Positions 44,236 through 53,350 of a DNA stretch of 64,000 nucleotides are shown in pieces. The notes beneath the pieces were generated by a model, which saw only the letters and a program-made list of their open reading frames with translations, did no database searches and was not told the origin of the DNA. The DNA is from an uncultured Cellulophaga sp. GTDB lineage: Bacteria > Bacteroidota > Bacteroidia > Flavobacteriales > Flavobacteriaceae. A program made the position numbers and the translations under genes. The first letter of the stretch is position 1; each line of letters begins with the position of its first letter. Where the stretch lies: NCBI GenBank assembly GCA_947491225.1, contig CANLIE010000002.1, positions 62,001 to 126,000 on the forward strand. Reading direction: 5' to 3'.

Positions 44236-45276
44236 TTAATTTATGTTGTTAATTGTAGTGATAATATGTTGCATATGTTCTTGGTTGTATCTAAAATCTA
44301 TATGAATGTTTAGAAGGTAAGACCAACCATTTCTTTCTTTGTTGTTTGGCCAAAGTTCAGAGGGATATATGTGATTAGAAATGAGTATTTTTTTTATTTT
44401 ATCAAATTCTTTTCTGTCTTTAAACAAAAGTTGTAAACCAAATGTACAATCTATTTTAGAGTTAAGTACTTTAAATTTTTTATTTTTATTTAAATTATTT
44501 AATAGAATTTGCAGGTTGTTTTCTTTGTAAGTTTTATAGTCTTTGTTTAAAAAAAGTAGCATCACAGCTTCATTTTCTTTGGTTAACTTTATTGGAGAAT
44601 ACTGTTTATGTAAATATTGTTCAGATTGGTTTATTAGCTGTAAATACATATCTTTAGAGTTTACTTTATGTTCAATAAAATCACTTTTTAAACGCATAGC
44701 TAACTTTATTCTATCCCAATTTTTATAAAAGTCATTATCTTCAATTAAGCTACTTTTATAATTTGTATTGTTTTTTGGCTGCCAAAGAATACCGCCTAAT
44801 GGTATTGGTAGCGTTTTTCGTAAAGATGCCACACAGTAGTCGGCGGTACTATTTAAACAATTGGTACTTTGCCATCCATGAGAGTGATCTTCAATAAAAA
44901 TTGCTTTGGTTTTAGATATGGGGATGTCATATTTATAAATACCCCAAAAATTGTTTAAGATTACAATATCGGTAGGGTTAGAAAAACTATTTAAATCTAA
45001 ATTTTCAGCAGAAGAAAAAGGATCTATTTCGTATAAATGGATGTTAGAGTAGCATTCTTTTAACCAGCTAGTAACATGTTGGCAATAGTATTTAGGTAAC
45101 CAAATTTTAGAGATATTTTTAGTTAAGCTTATTTCGTCAATGATAAATTTTATGGCATGTCTGCCTGTATAAAACAGCTTATAATTGGTAATATATTTAT
45201 CAAGATTAAAATCTTTAATATCATCAGATTCAACTTGATGAAAAAAAGAACCGATACCACCAGTTTTGTTATCCAT
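44236..45276 (-). CDS. DegT/DnrJ-like PLP-fold protein
   Basis: The 346-residue product shows the fold-type I pattern of sugar aminotransferases in diverged form: an early YTGRHAIKFIIDEI segment, IVILNNFWGIYKYDI, the acidic FIEDHSHGWQ, and a possible PLP-lysine segment CVASLRKTLPIPLGGIL (compare S-x-x-K-x-LP-x-x-x-GG). It probably binds PLP and may aminate a sugar or an acyl precursor. Divergence from classical DegT proteins makes the substrate uncertain. It lies between the ATP-grasp and phosphoglycosyl transferase genes. Confidence 0.65.
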   Translation of the reverse strand: MDNKTGGIGSFFHQVESDDIKDFNLDKYITNYKLFYTGRHAIKFIIDEISLTKNISKIWLPKYYCQHVTSWLKECYSNIHLYEIDPFSSAENLDLNSFSNPTDIVILNNFWGIYKYDIPISKTKAIFIEDHSHGWQSTNCLNSTADYCVASLRKTLPIPLGGILWQPKNNTNYKSSLIEDNDFYKNWDRIKLAMRLKSDFIEHKVNSKDMYLQLINQSEQYLHKQYSPIKLTKENEAVMLLFLNKDYKTYKENNLQILLNNLNKNKKFKVLNSKIDCTFGLQLLFKDRKEFDKIKKILISNHIYPSELWPNNKERNGWSYLLNIHIDFRYNQEHMQHIITTINNIN

Positions 45277-45382
45277 TAAATCCTCTAATTTTAAAACAAA
45301 AGTAGTTAAAAAATATTGTTGATATTAATATGCTTTAAGCATATAGATGTATGGTGCTATTCTATAGATTAACGTACTTTTG

Positions 45383-46399
45383 TTAAATTTTAAGTAGCTT
45401 GTCACACTTAGCAAAAGTTATGTTTTTTTTATAGTTGTTATGTTTGTCTATATTAGTAATATTTCTAAGCCAATCTATGTATATAGCAGCTATATTTATG
45501 CCTGCTTCATGAGAAAAAGGATACCCCCCACCAAATCTTGGGTTTAACTCTAAAACATATACAATCTTGTTTCTTATAAAAATATCACAGTCTAAATTAC
45601 CAATATGCCCTAAATTTTTAGATATGATTTCTCCTACATTATTTATTTTTTTGTTTATAACAGACATAGCTTTATCTGTCTCTCCAGATCTCATAGATAA
45701 TTTTTTTTTTGCAAAAGTTCCGTAATAATTTCCATTAAAATCATTTAAAATATCTAGGCCATATTCTATTCCATCTATCTTTTCTTGTATTAAAATGGCT
45801 TCATCAATGTTGTCCTTACTAATTGTGTTTAAAATTGTATTTTTTAATTTTAATTTTTGAAGTTTATAAACTAGCTTAAATTCATTAAAATTAGAAACTG
45901 TTTCTATGCCTATAGATGCACTTCCCCATCTGGGTTTTATAATTAATGGAAAGTTTAGTTTTCCTGTTTTTAGGTCTTTAACAGCTAATTCAAAATTAAT
46001 GTAAGTATTTGGAGTAGGTAAATTAGAGGATTTAAAAAAGTTATAAGATTCCCATTTGTCAGAAGCTATGTTTATTACTTCTTGGGACGATAGTATAACT
46101 CTTGTGCCTTGTTGCTTAAAAACATCAATTTGTTTGGCTAATATTGGCAATTCTAAATCGTTTAAAGATATAATAGCATAAACTTTGTATTGAGCACAAA
46201 TTTTTAATAAAGTTTCTACGTAGGTATTGTCATAAATGCTAGGTACTGTAAGGGCTATATCTGCGTCTACTAGTGCAGGTGCGTTACGTTGCATATCTGT
46301 AGCTATAATTACTCCGTTTTTATTTAGAGCCTCTTTAAAGTAATTAATTAAGTAATTTCTTCTTCCGGCACAAGTAAATAAAATATTAATTTTATCCAT
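45383..46399 (-). CDS. ATP-grasp ligase (carbamoyl-phosphate-synthase-like)
   Basis: The 338-residue product starts MDKINILFTCAGRRNYLINY. Its N-terminal nucleotide-fold pre-domain is followed by the ATP-grasp core: LIIKPRWGSASIGIETV, ILIQEKIDGIEYGLDIL and the metal-binding VLELNPRFGGGYPFSHEAG. The family joins a carboxylate to an amine or thiol through an acyl-phosphate. In polysaccharide loci such enzymes often attach amino acids to sugars or make their precursors. The substrate is unknown. It follows the CapK-like gene by 28 bases. Confidence 0.82.
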   Translation of the reverse strand: MDKINILFTCAGRRNYLINYFKEALNKNGVIIATDMQRNAPALVDADIALTVPSIYDNTYVETLLKICAQYKVYAIISLNDLELPILAKQIDVFKQQGTRVILSSQEVINIASDKWESYNFFKSSNLPTPNTYINFELAVKDLKTGKLNFPLIIKPRWGSASIGIETVSNFNEFKLVYKLQKLKLKNTILNTISKDNIDEAILIQEKIDGIEYGLDILNDFNGNYYGTFAKKKLSMRSGETDKAMSVINKKINNVGEIISKNLGHIGNLDCDIFIRNKIVYVLELNPRFGGGYPFSHEAGINIAAIYIDWLRNITNIDKHNNYKKNITFAKCDKLLKI

Positions 46400-46427
46400 A
46401 TAAGTAATCTTTTTTACTATTGTTTAA

Positions 46428-47729
46428 TTAGGGTTTGTATAAATTAACAGATATTTTTCTTTTACCAGATTTTAAAGCAGGTATCTCCTTTACGTATACT
46501 ACTTCTATATCTGCATCTAAGCCAATATCATTTTTAAATTTACTTATTAGTAGTGTTTCTCTTGTAAACTTAACATTGGTATTTATTTTTATTTTAAATT
46601 TATATTTATCAAGTTGTATAAATTGCAACTGTTCTATCTCAGGAAAGTCATATACGTATCCGTGCATAGTAAACGGATTTAAAATTTCACCATTTGTTTT
46701 ATACAATGCATCCATTCTTCTTCCTTGAATACTTTTTAATTTAGGTATTTCATCTGTACCATTATGTGTAAGTATACCCAAGTCTCCAGTATCATATCTA
46801 ATCATAGGGGTTGCTAAATTATATAGATCTGTAATAACAATTCTACCGACTGCGCCTTTTTTAGCAGGTTCATTTTTTTCTAAATCTAAAACCTCTACAA
46901 TATAACTTGCCCAGTTAATTGTAAAAGAGGTATCATCTTTTGTCTGTTGAGCAATAATACCGTTTTCCACATTAGAGTATCTAGATACCGTTGGAGTTTT
47001 AAAATAATATTCCATTTTTTCTTTTACATCATTACCAAGTCTTTCAGAAATAGCTATTATAGAAGTAATGTTACAATTAAGTGGCGCATAATTATTTTTA
47101 TCTAAGTACTTACAAATAGTTTCAAATCCAGAAGCGTATCCAAGCCAACCTTTTTTACTGCTATCTTTCTCTAATTTCAAAATCAACTTTCTTAGATATG
47201 CATCATTAAGGTCGCTAACATCTAGCTGTACTGAGTTTTGTAACCAAGCAATCAATTTTGGTTTTTTATAGTATGCAGCCCATAATCGTAAATAAAGTAA
47301 TTTTTGACCTAATGTAAAACCTGATAGTTTTGCATAATACAGTGTATCCGCAGTATTTCTTAATTTTTTATTTTTATCTTGATAGATAGAGAAAGGAGCT
47401 CCAGTTGATCCGCTGGTAGAAACTTTATACTTTTTCTTATTTTTATATTGTTTTGATATGATGTTATGAAACTCTTCCCTTATTATGATTTTGTCAATCA
47501 CTGGAAAATCATTTAATGACTCATAATTTTCATAGAGTTTATAAAAATCACTTGTTAACGTTGCATGGTCTAGCAATTTTTTTAAATACTGATTCCTTTT
47601 GTCTAATGAATTTGGATAATTATCATTAATGAATTTTATATCCTTTAAATGATGCTTTATTTTACTGCCTTTAATAAAGTCAAAAAACCAAAACGCAATA
47701 TATCTTATTTTTTCTAAGGCTTTATTCAT
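46428..47729 (-). CDS. CapK/phenylacetate-CoA ligase-like adenylate-forming enzyme
   Basis: The 433-residue product contains the P-loop-like SGSTGAPFSIYQDKNKKLRN, a central SNVENGIIAQQTKDD region, and the adenylate-forming MIRYDTGDLGILTHNG and IQGRRMDALYKTNGE motifs of the PaaK/CapK branch. It would activate a carboxylic acid as an adenylate. CapK homologues recur in capsule loci without a settled function. It is first in the minus-strand cassette, so its acyl product may feed the ATP-grasp or FemAB-like partner. Confidence 0.82.
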   Translation of the reverse strand: MNKALEKIRYIAFWFFDFIKGSKIKHHLKDIKFINDNYPNSLDKRNQYLKKLLDHATLTSDFYKLYENYESLNDFPVIDKIIIREEFHNIISKQYKNKKKYKVSTSGSTGAPFSIYQDKNKKLRNTADTLYYAKLSGFTLGQKLLYLRLWAAYYKKPKLIAWLQNSVQLDVSDLNDAYLRKLILKLEKDSSKKGWLGYASGFETICKYLDKNNYAPLNCNITSIIAISERLGNDVKEKMEYYFKTPTVSRYSNVENGIIAQQTKDDTSFTINWASYIVEVLDLEKNEPAKKGAVGRIVITDLYNLATPMIRYDTGDLGILTHNGTDEIPKLKSIQGRRMDALYKTNGEILNPFTMHGYVYDFPEIEQLQFIQLDKYKFKIKINTNVKFTRETLLISKFKNDIGLDADIEVVYVKEIPALKSGKRKISVNLYKP

Positions 47730-48409
47730 TTTTAGAGTTGTTATATTTTAAATAAGGGATTTTAACAATGAGGTGATTTAAACTTTTTTGAGAAGATTAA
47801 AGAGGTTGCGAATATTTGTGTCTCAAGACCTAAAATAATAGATCAAACCCCTTTTTTATTGTCTACTTAGTATTCTAAAAGAATACAATAGAAATTACAC
47901 TTTATACCATTTATAGTTTTGAGTTAAATGGAGAAGAAAATTAAAATTTATTTGCTTCAGTGAAAGGGAAAAATTAAACATAGCAGGGTTATTGTTTATT
48001 TGGTTCTGATACTAACGCTAAAAAAGAGCATTTTATTATAGTAAATTAGAATTGTAAATGGTATTACTTACCTAAAGTTAAAAAAAAGGTTTTTCTCTAT
48101 GTGTTCCATTAGAAAAACTTGTAAACGTTATTCTTTCATAGTTATAACATAAAAAAAGGGAAAAGTATAAAATTTTACTCCAATTTAAAGAAATACCTTA
48201 TTAAAATAATTTTTTATCTAAAATATTGCAAATAAAAAATCCAAAACAATAAAAAGAAACGTATTAATTCTAATAAAAAAAAAATTAATCCTAATGAAAC
48301 AAAAACTACCGTTTATCGAAAAAATAGTACTTTTGTCTATAGATTATTGAATTTTAAATATTTTTACAACACCCAAATAACATAATACCCCAAATTTAAC
48401 CTTCAACTT
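47730..48409. other. Divergent 680-base non-coding region
   Basis: This AT-rich region lies between the CapK-like gene (minus) and the beta-helix lipoprotein gene (plus). I see no open frame, RNA gene or strong hairpin. On the plus strand TACTTTTG (48328-48335) fits the -7 consensus and would give a ~68-base leader before 48410, but it lacks a clear -33 box. No minus-strand promoter pair was found. Confidence 0.4.
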
Positions 48410-49906
48410 ATGAAAATAGTAATCACAAAAAACATTAATTTGATAGTATTTATTTTTGCCCTTTTTTTAAATTTTTCTTGTAGTCAAGATTCTGATTTAT
48501 TAGTAGACAATGTTCTAGAAAAAGCTGGAGATATAGCCAAAGATTCTGAAGGAAGACCTACAGGAAAAAATATATACTATGTGACAACATCAGGTACAGC
48601 TATTAGTGATGGTGTGTCAGAAGAAACAGCATGGTCTATAGTATATGCATTTAATACAGCTAAAGCTGGTGATATAGTATATATTAAAGCGGGTAACTAC
48701 GGAGCAGTAAACTTAAAGGTTAATAATTCTGGTTATGAAGACAGTCCTATTCAGTTTATTGGCTATAAAGAAGAGCCAGGAGATATTAAAAGTGTTGATG
48801 GTTCTACAGTTAGTTATAAAGATTATAAGAATAATGGAGATAAATTGGATCCAGAAGTAATGCCTTTGTTGGAAGGTAAGACTAAAAATAGTGAAGGACA
48901 AGGTTTAGGATTATTGGCTTTAGGTAAGAATTTGGTTGTTGAAAATATTCAAGTTTCAAATTATGAACAAGGATTAAGCTCTTATGGTATTCATAATAAA
49001 TTTAATAATATTATTGTATCGAATATAGGTGACTTTAACCCTAATCATACTTATCCTATAAGTACTAAAAATGCTTCTTTGAACTACAAAGGTATGGGTA
49101 TTAATTTAAAAGGTGATTATACTGAGTTGAAAAATTCTATTGTGATAAACTCTGGAGCTGAAGGAATAAAAATTAATAATTCAAAAAAACAATTACACGA
49201 AAATAATAAAGTTTATTCTGATAGTCATACAAACCCAACTGATTATTATTATTTAGTTACAAATGAATCTTCGGATAATATTATCAGAAAATCATACATA
49301 GAAAGGGTAGGGAAGTTAGCACATAATGGTCATGGTCTTGTACTTAAAGTTTCGGCATTTCGAAATTTATTCGAAAATGTTACTGTGAAAAATACAAGTA
49401 TTGAGTGTTCTTTTTCAGGAGTTTATAAAAATGTATTTAATGATTGTAAGTTAATTGGAGGAAGTGATAAGAAAGGATCTATTGTTATAGCAAATGGTGC
49501 GCATCATAATACTTTTAACAGGTGTTCGATTGATAACGCTGATGGTGTGAATTTTATGGATTGGAAAGATAATAGTGATGTTCGAGACACTAAAAATGCA
49601 GGTAACAATAATAGTTTTATATTGTGTGAATTTTCAAATTTGAAATCTGCCATAAACTTTCATTGGTGGTCTAAAGAGTTTATAAATTCGCCTGCTCATA
49701 ATAATAAATTTATTGATTGTAAATTTATTAATTTAGAATATTTATTTATGGTTGATAGAGCTAATTATGATAATGAAATGTCTAATTGTATAATAGAGAA
49801 TGTCAAGAACTTATCACATTCTGTTCTATCTAAAAATGATGTTAAAAAAGTATACTTTAAGTTTTATAATACTAAATTAGTAAATACGAATTTTAAACTT
49901 CCATAA
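48410..49906 (+). CDS. Secreted right-handed beta-helix lipoprotein
   Basis: The 498-residue product has a lipoprotein signal (NLIVFIFALFLNFSCSQDSD, Cys24). It then has a chondroitinase-B/poly-lyase-like opening (IYYVTTSGTAISDGVSEETA, DIVYIKAGNYGAVNLKV) and many degenerate N-rich turns (NKFNNIIVSN, NNSFILCEFSNLKSAINFHW, NNKFIDCKFINLEYLF) typical of a parallel beta-helix. Such proteins in polysaccharide loci are often lyases, hydrolases or epimerases acting on the polymer; PL6-like chemistry is possible but no catalytic residues can be assigned by eye. It stands alone between two long non-coding gaps. Confidence 0.75.
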   Translation: MKIVITKNINLIVFIFALFLNFSCSQDSDLLVDNVLEKAGDIAKDSEGRPTGKNIYYVTTSGTAISDGVSEETAWSIVYAFNTAKAGDIVYIKAGNYGAVNLKVNNSGYEDSPIQFIGYKEEPGDIKSVDGSTVSYKDYKNNGDKLDPEVMPLLEGKTKNSEGQGLGLLALGKNLVVENIQVSNYEQGLSSYGIHNKFNNIIVSNIGDFNPNHTYPISTKNASLNYKGMGINLKGDYTELKNSIVINSGAEGIKINNSKKQLHENNKVYSDSHTNPTDYYYLVTNESSDNIIRKSYIERVGKLAHNGHGLVLKVSAFRNLFENVTVKNTSIECSFSGVYKNVFNDCKLIGGSDKKGSIVIANGAHHNTFNRCSIDNADGVNFMDWKDNSDVRDTKNAGNNNSFILCEFSNLKSAINFHWWSKEFINSPAHNNKFIDCKFINLEYLFMVDRANYDNEMSNCIIENVKNLSHSVLSKNDVKKVYFKFYNTKLVNTNFKLP

Positions 49907-50749
49907 AATGTACGATAAAATTCTTAGTTTGTTAAAGATTTATCTTGTTAGTAAAGCTGAGGTTTAATATACAAAACAATATTACAAAAGTAGATTATTT
50001 GGGAATCTAAACAAACTAAACTGAAAAGAGCAGTTAGGCCACTTTTTCAATGAAAAACTTAATCAAAATAGAATCTTAGGAATTGCAGATAACTTCCTTT
50101 TTAATCAAACGAGTGTATAACAGATATCTCGAAATTTAATTGGTATAAAAGATAAAAGTTAAATGTAAGTTTTCCTTCTATGATAGACTCTAGTCATCTA
50201 TTTTAGTGATTAAATAGACATTTAGTTCGGAAACATTATCCTTTATTTCTAGATGTATTTGACTTTGACAAATCAAATACATAAAAATCATTGAGTAGAT
50301 TAATAAAGTAAGCGGTATAATATATAAATTACTAGCGTTGTGGATTATACTGATTGATAAAAAACCAATCCTTAAACATATAGCTACAGAGTGTATTTTT
50401 CATTTTTTTAATTAGCATTATATTTTTGTTGTAATGTAAAATGGTAACTGTATTTTCCTTTTATACATTTGTTATCTTTATAAAGGGTAGGCATTTAGCT
50501 TTAAGTTGTAATTATTAACAAATTTTAAGCTGAAATAAAAAAATATTTAGTTGTATACGTTTATATTAATTATCTTTTTTTTGTTATAAAGCCACTTCAT
50601 TATTTGCTTTTATAGAGTAATATATTCACTTCATCTAATATGTAATTTTATTTCATCCAACAGTATGGATTATAAGTTCAATATATATATATTAGCATAG
50701 AATTATTACTTTATAATTCATAACAACAACATCTCTTTAAATTTGTGAT
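49907..50749. other. 843-base non-coding region upstream of the wzx operon
   Basis: No intact gene was found. One frame near 49995-50160 reads as short open stretches broken by stops (GHFFNEKLNQNRILGIADNF), possibly an eroded gene, but I cannot identify it. A perfect 9-base inverted repeat TGTATTTGA/TCAAATACA lies at 50254-50262 and 50273-50281. A possible promoter TTTC-19-TATTTTTG (50398-50428) would give a ~315-base leader to the flippase gene. Confidence 0.35.
50398..50428 (+). promoter_or_regulatory. Weak candidate promoter of the wzx operon
   Basis: TTTC (50398-50401), a 19-base spacer and TATTTTTG (50421-50428) match the Bacteroidota consensus with one mismatch. Other -7-like words occur nearby (50464-50471, 50738-50745), as expected by chance in AT-rich DNA, so this is only a candidate. 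Confidence 0.25.
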
Positions 50750-52177
50750 TTGAATAATAAGTTAATTTTTTCAGGCTTAAAATGGGCAAGCATTCAATTG
50801 GTAATAGATTCTGTAGTTAAGTTTTCAATTAGAATAATTTTAGCAAAGTTGTTAAGTCCAGAAGAATTTGGTTTAATAGGGATGTCTATAATATTTATAG
50901 GGTTAGCTCAGTCAATTTCGGAATTAGGTATGGGAGCAGCATTAATTCAAAAGAAAGATTCTGTTCCAATAGAAAAGTATTATTCAACTACTTTTTGGAC
51001 TAGTATTTTTATTGGTATAATTATTTATTCAATATTTTCATTTATTGTTGCTCCTTTAGCTTCAAAATTTTACAATGAACCAGTGTTAATTACAGTTATA
51101 GCTGTAATGTGCATATGTTTATTATTAAAGCCGTTTACATTGATTTCTATAGTTATACTAACAAGAGAGTTAAATTTTAAAAAAATATCAAAAATTTCTA
51201 ATTTTTCAACGATTGTATCTGGAGTTATTTCATTATTGTTGGCATACTTAGGTTTTGGAGTATGGGCTTTGATATTAAATTTTTTAATCCCAATGGTAGT
51301 AGCAATTCCATTGTATTATTTAGTTACAAAATGGAAACCAAAAATAGAATGGAAAAAAGAGTATTTTTTAGATATTTTCAGTTTTGGATTATTCTCAACA
51401 GGTAATTCGCTTTTAAGAACGTTATCGTTTAATATTGATAATATGATGATAGGTAAAATGTTAGGTGCTACAAATTTAGGGTCATATACTTTAGCTTATT
51501 CATTAACAGATCAGTTGAGAATGTTTGTAAGTAGTGTTACTAATTCAGTAATGTATCCTGTTTTTGGAAAATTACAGGATGATAATAGCAAGTTGAAAAA
51601 CTACTTTTTAACAATTGTTAAGTTTAATTCAATCTTGATATTTCCAATAATGAGTATTTTAATACTTTATGCAGATGATATAATATTAAACATTTTTGGT
51701 GAAATTTGGAAAGATGCAATAATACCATTAAAAATTTTATCACTTGCAATAGCTATCAATATGACCGTAAATTCATTTGATACTTTAATTAGGGGCAAAG
51801 GAAAACCTCAATTAGAAATGAAGATTATGATATTTGTAACAATTATAATTTTAATTCCTTCATTGTTTTTTGGAATTAAATATTTTGACCTTATAGGCGC
51901 TGCAGGAGCAATACTTTTTAGTAGAATTGTACTTGTTATAACAGTAGTTTCTATTTTAAAAAAAGAAATAGATTTAAAATTATTAGAATTAGTGAAAAGT
52001 TTAAGCTCTTCATTATTAGCAATTTTAGTTGGTACTACGCTTTATTGTTTTATTTTATTTTATTTAAAATTGAATAAAATTTTTATTGCTGCTCCTGTAT
52101 TTATTTTTGCTTATGTTTTTGTAATTTATTTTTTAGAAAAAAAGAATATTAAAAAGATTGTGTCTGGACTTAAATAA
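50750..52177 (+). CDS. Wzx-type lipopolysaccharide/exopolysaccharide flippase (MOP superfamily)
   Basis: The start is a TTG at 50750 giving MNNKLIFSGLKWASIQLVID, the usual N-terminus of the family; no in-frame ATG fits. The 475-residue protein has 12-14 membrane segments and the conserved N-terminal AKLLSPEEFGLIGMSIIFIG and GMGAALIQKKD. It would flip undecaprenyl-linked repeat units across the inner membrane. It leads a plus-strand operon of twelve closely spaced genes ending at 63458. Confidence 0.9.
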   Translation: MNNKLIFSGLKWASIQLVIDSVVKFSIRIILAKLLSPEEFGLIGMSIIFIGLAQSISELGMGAALIQKKDSVPIEKYYSTTFWTSIFIGIIIYSIFSFIVAPLASKFYNEPVLITVIAVMCICLLLKPFTLISIVILTRELNFKKISKISNFSTIVSGVISLLLAYLGFGVWALILNFLIPMVVAIPLYYLVTKWKPKIEWKKEYFLDIFSFGLFSTGNSLLRTLSFNIDNMMIGKMLGATNLGSYTLAYSLTDQLRMFVSSVTNSVMYPVFGKLQDDNSKLKNYFLTIVKFNSILIFPIMSILILYADDIILNIFGEIWKDAIIPLKILSLAIAINMTVNSFDTLIRGKGKPQLEMKIMIFVTIIILIPSLFFGIKYFDLIGAAGAILFSRIVLVITVVSILKKEIDLKLLELVKSLSSSLLAILVGTTLYCFILFYLKLNKIFIAAPVFIFAYVFVIYFLEKKNIKKIVSGLK

Positions 52178-52182
52178 TAAAA

Positions 52183-53340
52183 ATGAAATATAAAATTGTA
52201 TGGTTAATAAATGGTTTTGAAGGATTTGGAGTTTTATCAGCAACATTAGCATTAGCAATTGAGTTAAGAGTTAAAAATATTCAAATAGATTTTATTAGTA
52301 TTGAGAGTGGTAAATTAGTAGATGCCCTAAAGGCTGAAGATTTTAAAGTAATTACACTAAATAAAAAGAATGATATTTTTTATAAGAATAGTGCTTTCTT
52401 TTTTCTTTTTTCTTTTATTAAAAACTTTAAACAATCGTTTGTTGTAAAAAAAGAACTTCAACAAGTACTCAGAAAGAAGAATTATACTCATTTGATTTAT
52501 GGTAATGCTAACCTAACTTCAATAGTATCTTTATTACGAATTAGAAGATTGAAAAAAATATTCCTAATGCATAATGTGGTTAGTGATTCATATTTTCTTA
52601 ACCTTAATAAGCTTATTTATCAATTTTCTTTCCTTTATGGTAATATTTTTGTAATAGCAAATAGCTACTATACAGCTTCAACTATATCAGGATATTTTAT
52701 TAAACCAAAAGTTTTACATCTTGGTATAAACACAAAGAAATTTGATACAAAAAGCCTTAAAGATAGAAATGAATTTAAAATTTTAAATAATGATATAGTT
52801 TTTGGTGTGTTTGCAAGATGGGATGCTTCAAAAGCTCAAGATGTAGTTATCGAATCTTTTAAAAAGTTAATTGATAATTGTGATAATATTAATTTAAAAT
52901 TATTACTTATTGGAGCTAATAAAAAAGACGATTTTTATCATAAATGTTTAAATTTAATTAAGGATAACAATTTAAGTTCTAATGTGATAATTTTGAGAGA
53001 AGTTAATCAAATTGAAAAGTATTATTCATTAATCGATGTTTTAATTAATTCTCGAATAAATGCCGAACCCTTTGGATTAACCGTAATTGAAGCTATGTAT
53101 AATAAAGTTCCTGTTATTGCCTTAAATATTGGTGGGCCTTCAGAAACAATACTAGACAGTGAGACAGGTTGGCTTATTGATTCTTCGGATTCCAATGGTT
53201 ATTATAAGGGTATGTATAAAGCTATTCAAAATAAAGATTCCTGGTTTGAAATGGGTAATAAAGGTAAAAAAAGAGTCTTAGAAAAATTCACTACGGAGAT
53301 TGTATGTAAAAATTTTTTAAAGTTAATTTCTGAAAATTAG
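52183..53340 (+). CDS. Family 4 glycosyltransferase
   Basis: The 385-residue GT-B enzyme has an N-terminal acceptor domain (WLINGFEGFGVLSATLALAI) and a C-terminal nucleotide-sugar domain with VFGVFARWDASKAQDVVIES and the EX7E motif EPFGLTVIEAM, followed by IGGPSETILDSETGWLI. It adds one sugar of the repeat unit. Donor and linkage cannot be read from sequence. It starts 5 bases after the flippase stop. Confidence 0.88.
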   Translation: MKYKIVWLINGFEGFGVLSATLALAIELRVKNIQIDFISIESGKLVDALKAEDFKVITLNKKNDIFYKNSAFFFLFSFIKNFKQSFVVKKELQQVLRKKNYTHLIYGNANLTSIVSLLRIRRLKKIFLMHNVVSDSYFLNLNKLIYQFSFLYGNIFVIANSYYTASTISGYFIKPKVLHLGINTKKFDTKSLKDRNEFKILNNDIVFGVFARWDASKAQDVVIESFKKLIDNCDNINLKLLLIGANKKDDFYHKCLNLIKDNNLSSNVIILREVNQIEKYYSLIDVLINSRINAEPFGLTVIEAMYNKVPVIALNIGGPSETILDSETGWLIDSSDSNGYYKGMYKAIQNKDSWFEMGNKGKKRVLEKFTTEIVCKNFLKLISEN

Positions 53341-53350
53341 TTTTTAATAT

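Noticed and set aside
47730-48409. Possible hidden gene or RNA in the 680-base gap
   Set aside because: All frames are broken by frequent stops and no strong stem-loop or RNA family signature was seen.
50738-50745. TAAATTTG as the promoter -7 box of the flippase gene
   Set aside because: It lies only 4 bases before the TTG start and has no -33 box; the N-terminus fits the family, so the match is probably chance.
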